Made by a program: the position numbers and the translations under genes. Positions 47,460 to 59,774 of a stretch of 64,000 nt of DNA are shown piece by piece. Below the pieces are notes generated by a model. It saw nothing but the letters and a program-made list of their open reading frames with translations, had not been told where the DNA came from and made no database searches. Every line of letters begins with the position of its first letter. The first letter of the stretch is position 1. The stretch spans positions 558,001 through 622,000 of the forward strand of contig OZ017749.1 in the NCBI GenBank assembly GCA_963969365.1. The letters are read 5' to 3'. The DNA comes from Asterochloris sp. CNOR1 (taxonomy: Eukaryota; Chlorophyta; Trebouxiophyceae; Trebouxiales; Trebouxiaceae).

Positions 47460-50400
47460 TCACCGCCACCGCGTACTGTCTCGCGGCCGGCGCCCCTGTT
47501 GCTGCCCCCCTCTCTCTGGATGCAGCTGCCCTTGGGCTGCATCTGCCTCTTGGGGCAGAGTGGCCATCGGCTCATAGGTAGGGGACGGCCGTGTGTTCAT
47601 GGGCTCATATGAGGGAGAAGGACGAGACCTGGGGGGTGGGCTGCGCTGCCCTGCAGGCAGCAGCCAAAGGCTTGGGATCAGGCGCAAAGACAGCTGCTGG
47701 GACGACTGACCAGCAGGCAAATGCAGCTCCCACATGCCGCAATTCTGGGAGTGGTATGTGCTGCTGTACAGGCAGCAGCAGTAGCGGTGTGATCAGGCTC
47801 CTAGGTAGCCTTCAGGAAATGTCCCTGGAGGTAGGCTTTGCTGACCTGTAGGCAGCAGCAGAAGGGGTGTTGGTGAGTGCATTAGCAGCTGCTGCGGCAA
47901 CTGAGATGCAGGCACTGCGTCTGCAGTGCTAGAGTCTCTGAGGGATGAGCCCTGCAGCAATGCAGTAACAGAGGTAGCAAGCAAAGTGTTTCTCTGACAG
48001 CCTGCAATCACAGGCTGGTGCCTCAGCGCAGCGTGTGCCCATCACTCAGTCAGTCAGAACAAGGTGGCTGCTGCTGCCAGGCACAGCTGCAGCCCGTCTG
48101 CTGACCCACAGGCAAGGCTGCCAGTACAGCAGCGCCCCCAGCACTGTAAGCTCCTTGTGCATGTGCCTGCATGCTGGCGACAGGACTGCTGCTCTGCAAA
48201 CAGAGGGCCATGAAGCTGGTCCAGGGCCAGACCGCTCCATGGCAGACGCTGCCCTGCTCTGCCAGGAGAGGGGCAGGCTGCTGCCAGCAAGGGCGTTCAT
48301 CGCCTGTGAGGCGCATGAACGCTGGGCACTTGCATGCTGGGGCTGATGCTCACCCTGCATGGGCGACCTGTGGATCCCTCGCGGAGAGCTAAAGCCTGAG
48401 CTGACTCCATGTGGGACTCCGAGTGGCCGGCGTTGCAGGTGACTGGTGGGCTGCACGCCCGGAGGAGGCTGGTCCCACCCCGACTTGAAGCGCGGCTTGC
48501 CTGCATTGCAGCATGAGCTCACCTCAGCGAGTCACTTTGGCGAGCAGTCCTGGGCGGCAAAGCAGAAGCTGCACAGGTGTGCTGGCCCTGCGCTGCCTCA
48601 CCACAGCTGCTCAACCATTGAGGCTGACACTCTGTACATTGCAGGGGCCTGCTGCTGGAATGGCCTCTGGCATGCATGCACAAGCTTGGTGAGCTGTGGG
48701 GCAGGGCAGCTCTGCCTGGTGCACAGGACTGCTGCTCCAACCAAGACCAGGGCCTGCAGTGAAGCCAGGGGCGCACAGCGGAGTGCCATGCACACTTCAT
48801 CAATCGATCCAATCCAGGACCCCTGGGTCACCTGTGGCGGGGTCCATGTCATGGCCATAATTGTCAGATGGGGCACCCAGGGGTCGCTGCAGGTGGGTCT
48901 CTTCAGTGAAGGCCTGCCCATGGTCCCTCTTCCTGTGATCCCTGCAGGCAAACCCAAGTGTCAGGGTCTTGCCTGGAGCAATGCTTAGCAAGGGTTGGCG
49001 GAGAAGGCCCGCAGGTGCCGGCAAGGCACCTGTAAGGCAGTCTTCAGCAGGCTGCATGTTGACATCATATGAGCAGCAATGGGGCAGTCACAAGCGCACT
49101 TCAGCGCACCACGCTCTTGAACACCAAAGTCATCAAATGACAGGCAGGATGTGAAGAGCAGAATCAGCCACAGCCCCAAGCAAGTGATTTATAATTACCT
49201 CATGGTCGCTTTCTGGCATATGCTGCAGCACAACAGGGCTGCGGCTTCATGGGCAAGAACAGCCAAAGCTCAAGCTGAACACAGCATGTACACAGACTCT
49301 GTCTGCTGACGCCCAGAAGCAGGCAGACCCCAGACAGCCAGCATTGAGGCATGACATGCACCCAACAGCTACCTCATGGCCCCCCCTGGCATCTGCTGTG
49401 GCCCAGCAGGGGCGTTTCCCCACCCGCTGATGCGCTGCTGCATCTGCGGGTGGTGGTGGTGGACCCCCTGGACAGGGGCAGTGTACTGCTGCTGCTGCTG
49501 TTGGGGCTCAGGCTGCCCATACTGCTGCGCCTGGTACTGCTGCTGGGGCTGTTGGCCAAAGGGATGGGCAGGGCCCTGCGCTGCCTGCTGAAGGTGGCGC
49601 GGCGGAGGTGGCGGCTGCTGCTGCGGCTGCTGCAGGTCAAGAGGGTAGGGGTCGTCCAGGCCTGGAGGCAGCTCTGCATGGGGCACACAAGCGACTCAGC
49701 AAGTGACGGCAGCAGACACAATTCCACGGGCCTCATCGCAGGGAACGCACTGCCCAATGCAAGTGGAACGCACTGAGGGAAGCAGATCCCCAGCTATGTT
49801 GGCGGTATATGCAAGGCCTGGTTGCCCAAAACAGCATGGATGTAATTACAATCAGGAGTGCAGCTGCTGCTGACACAGGGTAGCAGCCAGCACAGCTCAA
49901 AGAGAAAGGCACATACCTGATCTGGGGTGTGCAATAGGAGGCGCCGCAGTTGCCATGCCGATGCCGGGGATGGACCCCAGAGTGGCATTGGCAGATGCCT
50001 GGTTCAGCTGGGGTAATTGCCTGTTCCCCTCTCCACCTGCAGCACACGCACAGCAGGCACTTCACTGAGAGCGATGCTTTCAAAGGTCCTGAAGTGTTGG
50101 AGGGGGCCCTTGCGGTTGCAGCAGTTCCACATCATGCAGCAGCACATGAACTTGCAGCTTTCAGGACCACAGGCAGCTGTCTCCCAAGGGACAGCTTAGC
50201 ACCAACAGGCAGCTTAGGGGCTAGCATGCCGGGACCCAGCATGCCTAAGCAATGGCGATCTGCATGGGCTGAGCAGGCTGCTGTGCGTCCTCATTGACTC
50301 CCGAATCATGGCAGCAAAGCTGGGCAGCCAATGCCACTTGTCAGCCATGCTTGGCGACTGCCATGTCCTGCCACACAGACAGCATCAGACAGATCAGACG

Positions 50401-53400
50401 GCCGTGGCCAGTCAAACAGCCCGCTCCCTACTGCTCTACTCTCAAGCCAGATGACCAAATGCACCAATCCAGACCCTGCTGTCCCTCACCAACGCAGCCA
50501 GCGTGCTCTGTTCCCAGGCCTGCTGTAGGTGCTGATTCCCAGGGCAAGCCACATCGTGTCCTGTGACCGAAGCCCTGCATGAGGCGGTCCAGTCCGCTCC
50601 CACCCCCACAATCCCTGAAGTGAACTTCCTGGCCTCTCTGCGCATTTGATTGCAGCCCGTGCAACCCGTCTCTATGCTGCGCTCAGCTTCAGTCCAGCAC
50701 AAACGACGCTTTTCCTTGTCACCAGCCTCACCAACGCTGCCAGCGTGCTGCTCCTGGTCTCGCTGCAGGCTGTCCTTCCAGGGGTCCCCCGGCCGAGCGC
50801 GGCACCAGAATTTTGTGCTGCAGTCCCCAGACCCGGTGGCGATGACGTGGCCTGCTGGGTGCCAGGCCAGGCAGTAGATCATACCCTCATGCGCCCCTCT
50901 GACCTCTGCCTGCAGACATGCCAATGCCGCCAGCTCAGTGGGGAACTGCACACGCATGGCAAACCTCTGCCCTCAAGTAGCCCTGTGCAGGCAGCTCAGT
51001 GCAGTTGTCAGGCACAGCTCAGACCCCAGCCTGCAGGCAGCTCAGTCAGGATCTCAAATTTGCGGCTCAGACTTCTGCTGGGGACAGGTTGTGAAGGCAG
51101 CTCAGCGTGGGACATCAGTCACAGCTCACACCCCTGCTGCAGACAGGACACAGGGCTGTCTTTGCAAACAACTTCAACTCCATCCAAGCTTGCACCTGGA
51201 CATCCTGCATATATGCATCAAGACTGTGCACATGCATGAAGAAGTCAGCCTTACAAATGTACCATGTGCTGCCCCGCCACAGGAGCAGCTCACTGCTGCC
51301 ACCTTCTGCTCCCATGTATCACACAAGCCCGCTGCCTGCTGCTGTCATGCGTGACTTGGTGGGCACTGCTGCATGCTCACCTCAGGGTGGGGGCTGGCCA
51401 CCTGCCAGATGATGAGGGAGCCGTCATAGGCCCCTGAGGCAAACAGGTCCTCATGGACGGGGTGCCACGTGGCACAGATGACATCACGGTTGTGCCCCCG
51501 GTAGCTCTGCATCTCGCGCTGCATGCGCACATCGAAGACCTGCAGCACATGCGCAGCACTGGAATGCCAGCCTTCAAAATTGCAAGGTACGGCTCTGTTT
51601 TGTTGATCAGCTGAGCACTGCAGCGCAAAGCCTGCAGGACAAGTCACCAACCCTATGAGCTGATTGGTCAGTATGTGAGCACAGCCCCACAGCAGCATTC
51701 TGCCACCTGGCCCACCTGGTCTGCTGCTGTAAAGCAGGCAAAGCCAACAACAAGCAGGCTGCCATTGTCCTAGCTGGTAGCTGCCAGCTAATGCCCACAC
51801 CAGTGCAGGTTGAGCACTTGTCCTCTTTGCAATTGATGCTGAGGACGCCTTGTCTGCGCTCTGCATGACCACCCTCTGCTCGCTTGACTGACAAGGGGGA
51901 CGCTGGCATCATCACTGCAACATCTGGCACCCTCTGCAGGACTGCCACAAGCCTCCTTACCTTCAGGGACTGATCCCGGCTGGCTGTCAGCAGCCAGTTC
52001 CCGTTCTTGTTCCACACCACCTGGGAGACGGTCCCATGGTGCCCCATGAGCGTGGAGATGCTCTTGCCCGCCTTCACATCCCACAGCTTGACCTGGGCGT
52101 CCTTGCTGCCGGAGGCGACCAGCGCCTTCGAGGGGTGCCAGTCGCAGGACTTGACGTCCCCGCCATGACCCGCCAGCACCCTCTCCGTGCGGCATTGGCG
52201 AAAGTCCCAGATCTGCACAGTCAGCCAGAGTGTGCAGACATTGAGCTACTGAGGCAGTGACAGCCTGGCAGGGCAGGTCAAGATGAGATTCTAGCCATAT
52301 GCAAGATGCCAGTGAGTGTTCTGTGCTGGCTCAGGAGCAGGCGGCTGGGCTGACCCCACCATGAGCTTTTTGAGGCAGTGGTGTGGGCACTGGCACAGGC
52401 TCTTTCACTGCAGAGGGCTGAGGCAGCAGGTGGGAGCGGTGTGCCTGGGAGGTGCTGTGAGCCCACCTTGACTGTCGAGTCGTCTGAGCCCGTCACAAAC
52501 TTGAGGTCTGTGGGCGCAAAGCTGATCCCCCGCACCGCCTCTTTGTGGGCCCCTTCTTGCTGCACACCAGCAGGAGCGGGCTTCAGAAGCCTGCATGAAC
52601 GCATTATGAACATGTCCTAAATGCTGATCAATTCCACGAGAGTCGATTTCTAAGGCCTGATCCGCTGTTGGAGCAAGGGCAGGTTAAGCGGTTGGGCCAG
52701 CAGCGCAGGCCAGCACGACTCGCTTGTGATGCAGCAGGCACAGACGCATGCCGGGCTGGGCGCCCACCTTGATCATCTCAAGGTTGGGCTTGAAGTACTT
52801 GATTCTGCCATCGTCCTCCCCAGCCAGCAGGTAGTTGTCATTGTGACTGAAGCACATGGTACGCACGGGGGATTCATGAGCCTGCAGGGGTCCAGGCATA
52901 CTGAGTGGCGGAGGCCAATAGTGTTCAGAGTCAAGCTGCCAGAGAGGGCTGCAGCCATCCCGCTCAGGCGGCAGCACAGGCCAGCCTGCTGTCAGCTGTT
53001 TCTGTGGTTGGGCTTTAAGCATGGCTGCCGAGCAAAGTGCTGACCGGCTGGCTGCCTCACGCAAAGTCAATGTCAATGCTAAGCTGCATGTTGAGGGCGC
53101 TCATTTGGCCATCTGCACATGTCATGCCATCACGCAGGGCACCTGTATATTTGTCTCAAAGCCAAAGTGTCTGCCGTCCCAAAGTGTAAACTCCTATTGG
53201 CCACTCTGCCCATGTCATGCCGGCAATGCAGGGCACCTGGATGATTGTCTCAAAGCCAAAGTGTGTGCCATTCCAGAGCGTGAATTCTCCACTGTGGGAG
53301 CCAGTGATGCACCGCCGTCCCTCTGGCGTCCAGCTGAGCGCATTCACCGAGGACCGGTTCTGCAGAAGGGCTCTGGCTCAGTGGCGGGGAGAGCTCTCAG

Positions 53401-54103
53401 GCATGTGGGTGTTCCAAGGATGACATTGCCATTTCTGGGCGCTCAGGAGCACCTGGGTTTCTTCATTCAAGAAGACGTTCATGCTCAGCTCAAGGTGACC
53501 TGATTGCCATTGATAGCACATTCCCTTTGCAGTTTTGCTGACAAGCTGGACAGCACAATTGCGAAAGTACAACTGCTGTTGCTAAGCCCCTCCATTGCAG
53601 TGCAAGTGCCTACATTGCAGTGGATCTCACCTTGTTGCTGCTGACATGCACAAACTTGGTGGTGTAGCTGGTGGCTGGCTGGTTCATGTAGCCAACTGGG
53701 GCTTGCATCTGCATGCAGCCATGCGCAGCTTGGCTGATGGGCACCGGGCTACACTGCAGCCTCTGATCACAACACATAACATGAAAGACAGACCCTCTGC
53801 AGCCTGCAACATTGTCAGCTGCACAGCCTTGCCTGCAGGGCCCCCACAGCTGTGGGCTGCAGCATGTGGGTTTCTGAAGGGATCCTGGCCATCATTTTGC
53901 TCTGCAGGAGGGGATGGAAAGGTGGTGTCAGCCTCTTTCTGGCGGGGAGCAGGCAAGCCTTCAGCTCTGCTCTGCTGCTTAACAGGCTGCAACAGACGTG
54001 CTGCAGGCATGGTCACCTTGAGAAACTGCACGTAGGGCCCTGTGATGTCAATCGTTCGCCTGCAGCATGACATGGGTGGGCTGGCATGAGATGGCCACTG
54101 CAC
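47460..54103 (-). CDS. FY: FY/WDR33/Pfs2-type WD40 polyadenylation factor
   Basis: Subunit of the CPSF mRNA 3'-end processing complex that helps recognise the poly(A) signal. Exons in transcript order: 54103-54017 (start tentative), 53708-53631, 53359-53237, 52881-52768, 52559-52467, 52212-51961, 51539-51381, 50909-50732, 50007-49917, 49673-49373, 48941-48832, 48500-48354 and 47650-47460, about 640 residues. The N-terminal [14 protein letters not shown] and [14 protein letters not shown] match FY. WD repeats follow: [113 protein letters not shown]; and [22 protein letters not shown]. The tail has PPGL, Gln-rich, His-rich and RPSP(S/T)YEPM motifs. One phase mismatch remains between exons 50732 and 50007, so a small exon there is probably missed. 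Confidence 0.93.
53143..53193 (-). repeat. in-frame 51-nt copy of an FY exon end within the next intron
   Basis: Minus strand, 44 nt downstream of exon 53359-53237. It reads [17 protein letters not shown], against [17 protein letters not shown] at the exon's end (14 of 17 identical). It has its own aatag acceptor and gtgccc donor and is exactly 17 codons, so its inclusion would keep frame. The flanking intron (tcatgcc-cagggcacc) is duplicated too. Confidence 0.85.
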
Positions 54104-54605
54104 GAAAAGTCATGCCGCTAAGCTGCATCAATCACCTGTGTATGTGAGGCTGCACTGTTTTCTCTCCCTCCACTGGCGCAGCTCCATGCCTGACGCCATC
54201 TGGTCTCTCTGCAAGGGCCTTGTTTAAGTAGCTACCAGCAAACATGCTGGATCTGTCTTCACAACTCCACACCTAGTCAGACCTTTGCATCTCTAGGGTG
54301 TTCATCTCCTGTGGGTACGTGCGGCAAGCACTCCTGCTGGAGCTCTGGTTTCAGAGCATAGGTCTAAGGCTGTTGCTGAGGTGCCCGGGCCGCGCTAGAG
54401 CTGCTGGCATGACCCTTCTATGGTAGACGACCATCGACTGGAGGCTTGGCTGGAGCCAGCCAAAATTCCGACATGAAGGCTCTGTCGCCGCACTCGGCCT
54501 GGGTGAGCTCATCATAGCCTACTATGATCAACCTACTATGCAGCTCGTGGTGCTGAGCGATGTGGCATGGACAGTGCTTATGCATTCAAATTCTTGATAT
54601 TGACA
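54104..54605. other. intergenic / 5' flanks of two divergent genes
   Basis: Between the FY-like gene (-) and the membrane protein gene (+). No exon assigned. Promoters of both genes are expected here, but no motif could be identified. Confidence 0.4.
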
Positions 54606-54705
54606 TCTGCAGGTGGGAGTCATGCTGCTGCTCAATTTTGCCATCATTGACTGCTCGGGTGAGGGTGCCCAGCATGCAGCAGCTTCCTGAGGCATAAAGC
54701 TCACT

Positions 54706-56431
54706 GTGCCTGGAAGTGGCTTGTTGGATTTGATTTCTGACTGCCAAATTGGTGGTGCCCCTGCAAAACATATGCGCACCCTCTCCTCCTTCAAGGCAGA
54801 CACGTGCTTCTCTGGTGCAGGCAGGACCTCCACTGGCAGGCAGCTGTTGCAGGCATTCACCCCAGCTCCAAGCACCACTTCTGCTGTTCAGGCTGCAGAG
54901 GCTGCAGCTGCCAGCATCAAAGCTGGGAACATCAGCGCAGCCCTCGCTGCAGTGACAGCAGTAGCTGGCATTGCAGGGTCACCAGCTGAGGCACCATCTC
55001 CTGCAGCCTTGGCTCCAAGGCCAGCACTCACCCTCTCTGTGCCAAACACCATCACTGTGAGGCCACAGACACCTGTCCAGGCGGGGCATGTAAAATCACG
55101 CCTTACAGGCTGGCTCCTGCAGCCTACTGCTGATGAAGCCAGCCATTGCTGCTGGATGGCCTTGGATACAGCAGATGTCTCCTGCTCTTCAGGTACCATC
55201 AGCCACTGTGAGTGACGACCCCGAAGTGCCTCAAGTGGACTTCAGATGCTTCATGATGCAGGTGAGCATGCCAGCTGCTCTGCTGCTTACTGCTTCTGGC
55301 GAGCAGGCTCTGTGCAGACCTGCTTGGCTCTGTTTGGCGCAGTTGAGAGGATTCCTGTCCTGCAGTCATTGGAGACATTCAACACCACACTGCAAACAGA
55401 GTTTGTGAAGGCTCTGCAGCTCTCTACATTGGCCAATGTGGCAGCACACATAAACAATATCAGTGCGGGTGAGCATCAAGAATCTGAATCTGACCCAAGG
55501 AAGGCACACTGTAGAATTGTCTGTGAGTCCTGTCTGCAAGCTGGCAAGACATGCATCCATGAAGCAGCTGCCCCATCCTTTTGCAATGGCAAGCGTCAAA
55601 TGTGTGCTGGGCTGCCTTGCTCTGCCCCTGTGTCCCTGCTGTGGCAAGCTGCTGAGCCTGATGGTGACTGCCTACTTGAGCAGACAGTCTGCTGAGCTGG
55701 CCTACAAGAGTGCTGTCAAGCTCTGCAGGCCTTCATTGAACTCCAGCTCATGATCATGACTGTCGACCTGTGTAGGCAGCATCATTGTGGCTGCTTCCGT
55801 AACATTCCTCGATGGGAATACCACTGCAGCAAGCCAGATGCAGAGCCGCCTCAGCAGTGACAGCCCTGAAGTGGTTCAGGGCATTTTTCCCGAGAGTACC
55901 TTTGGCCCAGTCATCATGAGTGCTGTGAATCAGACAAACGTCACAAATCCAAGTAAGTCATCCAGGAGAGTACCCTTGCTGCACAGCATGGGTGCTGGCT
56001 TTGCTGCATGCCCGACTTGGGGCAGGCACCTACAAGACAGGAGGTTGCCCGCTGCTCTTCCTCTTGTTGTTGTTGTTGTTGCAAAAGTGCCTTGAGTATG
56101 CTAGTTGCTGCCTATAGATATGCCTGCGGCATGCCTGCTGATGCAGTGAATCCTGACATCATGCCAATACTTTGCAGATGTACAGGCAGCATCCACAACA
56201 GCAATCAGTAACCAAGTCAAAGTTGGGCTCATAGTGGGGCTGGCAGTGGCAGGGCTCATGGTGCTGCTGCTCATTGCAGCTGTTGTGGGTCTCACAGTGG
56301 CGAGGTATCCCGGGAGCAAGAGGCGCCGACGCAGCAATCGGCGCAGGCCTGAGTCAGCCTATCAGAGTGCACCACAACCGCCCACCCCGCGCCAAGCAGA
56401 GGACTTGGTGCGGCAGCAGCTTTACAAATAG
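54706..56431 (+). CDS. single-pass membrane protein with Ser/Ala-rich, N-glycosylation-rich ectodomain
   Basis: Exons about 54706-55089, 55193-55261, 55366-55468, 55776-55952 and 56178-56431, all in phase. After an Ala-rich region (AAEAAAASIKAGNISAALAA), two halves of a compact domain appear: FNTTLQTEFVKALQLS, then IIVAASVTFLDGN and QMQSRLSSDSPEVVQGIF. This alternation (F-x-x-FxxAL, then G-x-I-V-x-x-x-V-x-F) resembles the SEA-like/ferredoxin-fold ectodomains common in algal surface proteins. Sequons NIS, NTT, NNIS, NTT, NQT and NVT are present. The last exon has a transmembrane helix (GLAVAGLMVLLLIAAVVGLT), a basic stop-transfer stretch (KRRRRSNRRR) and a short cytoplasmic tail. The signal peptide must lie in an upstream exon, possibly the hydrophobic block near 54613-54657 (MLLLNFAII). 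Function unknown. Confidence 0.68.
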
Positions 56432-56800
56432 CCACAGATCTACGTGACCACGCCATGTTAAAGGGATCTATTTTTGTTCATATCCAATACGGCAGGCCCT
56501 TTGAGTAAGGGCAGAGGCGCCCTGCAATCTTGCTCCCTCCTTTTGCTCCAATTTTGTTGACTTCTCACCTTTTGTGCTCTTTGTCCGCGTGCTGGAAGTG
56601 ACCCGGGATGCTATTTCCATTATTTCTTGCAGCTCTTCACCTCCATTGGCAAACCTAGTGACACCCAGCACTGCTGAAGCCTCGCTGGATTCTCCGCAGT
56701 ACTGCCAGATTGTTGACCTGCAACCAACTCATGAATAGGATTCGACCGCAAGAGGCACAGGGTGCCAGGTTGACCGAGTCAATGAAACATAGGTCATATC
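56432..56800. other. no recognised gene
   Basis: 3' flank of the membrane-protein gene. Nothing recognisable on either strand. Confidence 0.5.
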
Positions 56801-56829
56801 ATCACAGGCCATGTGACACCCTGCGCCCT

Positions 56830-57010
56830 AAGCCTAAGTCTCAACCTTCGAGAGCGCGAAACCGGATCGACCTGCATGCAGCACTTACCAGGTACCATCT
56901 GCTGAGTACAGCAGCCACATCAACAGCAACATCAGCCTGGGGCTGGCTGAGGACTACATGGCGCAACTGCGTGCCAGCTGCTCCTAAAGAGCCCACCTTG
57001 CCTGATACCA
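56830..57010 (+). pseudogene. relic of the 5' exon of the tyrosine-recombinase gene
   Basis: 56885-56990 matches 59785-59882 closely (taccatctgctgagtacagc versus tgccatctgctcagtacagc, then ggggctggctg, gactacat and gcaactgc), including the upstream tgcatgcag acceptor. The frame is shifted and similarity stops after about 57000, so this is a truncated, decayed copy in the same orientation as the intact gene. Confidence 0.75.
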
Positions 57011-57179
57011 GCCTTCAGGGAAACAAAGCCTTCCTAGCAACTTGTACTCCACAAAATTCACTTCCAATGGCCAGACATGGTGCACGATGAGGCTTGCAGC
57101 CTTGAAGCATCAATGCGCAAATGTCAATGAAGCTTCATAGCCCTTGTAACTCGGTGAGCCTAAGTGCAGCTCGGTGTCA

Positions 57180-59405
57180 CACACACACATGTGCTGCTTT
57201 CATAGTGGAATTGGGGCCTTGACGGACAAGCATAGAGTGCATTAAACATACATTGAGGTCTAATGTGGCTGCTTGGACCTGTTGGAGGAGTTGACTCACA
57301 TAACTTGCGCGCAGCTCCTGTGGGTCTATGAGGCCTTCCAAATCAGATAGATTGGCTATACCTTGTTCATCAGCAGCACCCTGCTCCAAGACAAGCTTCT
57401 GCCTTTTAGCAACAGGCATCACGTCTGGATCTGAGGCCTTTGGCGCAACACCTTCCAGAGACGCTCCTCGCTGCTGAACAGCAAGTCGATGAGGCCCCAA
57501 GCTTCACTGGAGCTGGGCACAGGATAGACACGTACGATGTGGCCGTCTAGCCAGAAGAACGTGTAGTACTCCCTGAGGTTTGTCAACACCACCACAGGTT
57601 TCAGGCTGCAGACATAAAGCACTCTGGTGTTGAAGGCCCAATGCAAGACCAATGCCATGAAGCTTGAGTAAAGAGGGTCAAGGACTCACTCCTCTGAATG
57701 AATGTTGGCTAGCAACAAGACAAGATCTTGGCCTGAGCCACAGCGGCAGCATCTGGCCTTTTCTTGAGCTCAAACAACAAGCGAAGGCCAATCTGCAGCA
57801 ATGAAGAGGGTGGCAGTACCAATGCCTCAGGGCAAATGGCACCTGACTGCACTACACACATGCTTTGCACGAGCTCATGCTTGCACAAGCTTGACAGCTG
57901 ATATACCTGAGGCGAGTGGGCCTGGCTGGCGGCCCTGGTGACCACGGCCACATCAGTTGTTCCTCGAAACTTGTAGCCAAGCTGATTTTGGTGTTGCACG
58001 TCCACCAACAGCTGAGTATGGTGGTTTGCAGTGTCAATCAGGCAAAGCTCTCTGCATCAGGGCAAAGGACAGTACAAGGAGAACAGCAACCTACATGCTT
58101 TGCAACACTGCTGAAATGGCCACCTGCATCTTTACCTGTCTTGCAACCGCACAAATCTGTGTAAGTGAGGCATGTACCGGTCGGCCTGGGTCCTCTCCAG
58201 CCTCTCATCCCAACCAAAGGCTGGCACCTGCCTTGGTGTGACTGGAATGGTGCCATTGAAAGTCTTTACTTTCAGCTCTGCAGCATGCCATTGTAGTGCC
58301 GCTTAAGCTGCAGATCCAGCATGCGCTCTGAGAGAAGGGTGCGCAGAAAGCTCAGCCTACAATGCCATCCTACTTGCTCTGCCCTGAACTGCGTCCCAGA
58401 CACTGGTGCCAGCTTTTGAGATGTGAACTGACTTCTCTGACTCCTTGCTCTCCTCCAGAACCTGCTTCAAAGCCTCCTTCATCATCTGATACTGTTCAAT
58501 ATGGGGACCACCTGCAGCCAAGGACTGCAATGATTGGCTGCCACTGGCAAATTGCCCTCAAAATCTGAGTCTAGCAAGGCAGTCACCCTGAAGAGTGCCT
58601 CCCTAGGTGGGCTGCATGGTGTTAAAGCCTCCTGTAGCCCTGGTGCACATGCTCACCTCCAGAGACCGTGCAGCATGCTGACCTCTGCTGCTGACGACAG
58701 GCCACAATGAGGACGACAGCACGCACCAGCCCCACTTGCAGGCCCGCGTCTGAGTGCAGTCACCCTGGACAGCGCCTCCCGCCAGGCACACGACCTGCTG
58801 CCGCACGCCATGCAGGTCAAATTTTGCAGCCCTGTTGGGATCCTCACCTCCAGCCACCTGTGTCATTGCGAAGCTGAGTCTAGCAAGGCAGTCACCCTGA
58901 ACAGCGCATCCCTACATGCGCTGCATGCTGTTAACAACTCAGGCTGCCCTGGTGCACAAGCTTACCTCCAGAGGCTGCTCAAGCAGTAGGCACCCCATTG
59001 CCCTCAGCTGCGGTGATGCAGACAAGTGCAGCAAAGCACCAGAGCATCTCATCTGCGGGCTCAGAGCATTCAACAGCCACGGGTTCAGCAACCAGAGCAG
59101 GGCCTCACCTGGGGCATGTCGCCTGCAAGCCTGTCACTCACCACAAAGGATCACCCTCAACCCAGCCCGGTCTCTAGAGCCAAAAACCACACGCCCTAGG
59201 CTGGGACCAACATCATGACTAGACAACAGGGCACACCCGTTGATTGCAGCATGACCCCACCCGTCAAGTCTTCCAGCTCTTGTCGCAGGAGCTGGACATG
59301 CTCCCGATAAGAGCGCGCATCATCAAAGTTCCCCTTTAGCAGCAATTCCTCTGCCTCCTGGGTGAGCTTGTCAATGCGATCCCTCAGTTCCTCAGCAGTA
59401 ACCAT
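57180..59405 (-). pseudogene. PD-(D/E)XK nuclease-like gene, apparently frameshifted
   Basis: N-terminal exon 59405-59261 begins with ATG and a coiled coil (LRDRIDKLTQEAEELLLKG, then LLRQELEDL). A piece near 58256-58150 reads VTPRQVPAFGWDERLE. The core exon, about 58065-57715, has GYKFRGTTDVAVVTR (Asp) and LRLLFELKKRPDAAA (Glu-x-Lys), the PD-(D/E)XK pattern. It is followed by PVVVLTNLREYYTFFWLD at 57610-57540, as in the nuclease-like proteins found with Crinkler-type and selfish genes of oomycetes and algae. The C-terminal frame (VAKRQKLVLEQGAADE) is shifted relative to the preceding one. A second shift or stop separates ELKK from the ANIHSEE segment. Unless very short introns are present (one 27-nt GT-AG candidate near 57695), the gene is decaying. 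Function inferred only from motif spacing. Confidence 0.5.
58560..58990. repeat. diverged tandem repeats inside the nuclease-like gene
   Basis: The block tctagcaaggcagtcaccct followed by gaa-agcgc/tgcctccct and a cctggtgcac-cttacctcca stretch occurs near 58571 and 58880, with a partial copy (gcagtcaccctgg) near 58756. Each copy contains a minus-strand donor-like site (ctcacctcca / cttacctcca). Confidence 0.65.
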
Positions 59406-59774
59406 CTGCGGGAATCAAGGGAGACCAGAATGAGGGGGCTGTGGGGCATGCAGAGGCAGCTGCAAAGGCGCAACTACAGTGAAAAAGTCGTTCCAGCCCT
59501 GCTCATATAGTCTGCTGACGTGGAGGTCCAGGTCCTACCTGTCATTGCGAAGTAGCCAGCCTGGCCATCCGCCCTCAGGTTGATATTAAGATCTGGCTTT
59601 GGCTGCCAACAACTGAGCAGTGTGCAATTGGTTTAGGTTGATTCAGTAGTTTGCTTGACAGCAGCCAGCAGGGACAGCACTGAGGTGCAGGTCGTTTCTG
59701 GACAAGGGATTGCCTCCCGACCTAAGTACTAGGTCAAAAACCCTAGCGCGCCAAAGTTCCCCAGATCCATCTTC

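Noticed and set aside
49374-49757. Second minus-strand frame and a plus-strand frame through the FY Gln/Pro-rich exon
   Set aside because: Both are shadows of CAG-rich repeat DNA. Only the PPGL-containing frame connects in phase to flanking FY exons.
52684-53076. 130-codon minus-strand ORF as an alternative FY exon
   Set aside because: The family-matching part is only 52881-52768, bounded by good splice sites. The rest of the ORF is intron sequence that stays open by chance.
58362-59218. Plus-strand ORFs over the nuclease-like gene
   Set aside because: They follow the tandem repeats near 58.6-59.0 kb and have no recognisable features. The minus strand has the coiled-coil start and nuclease motifs.
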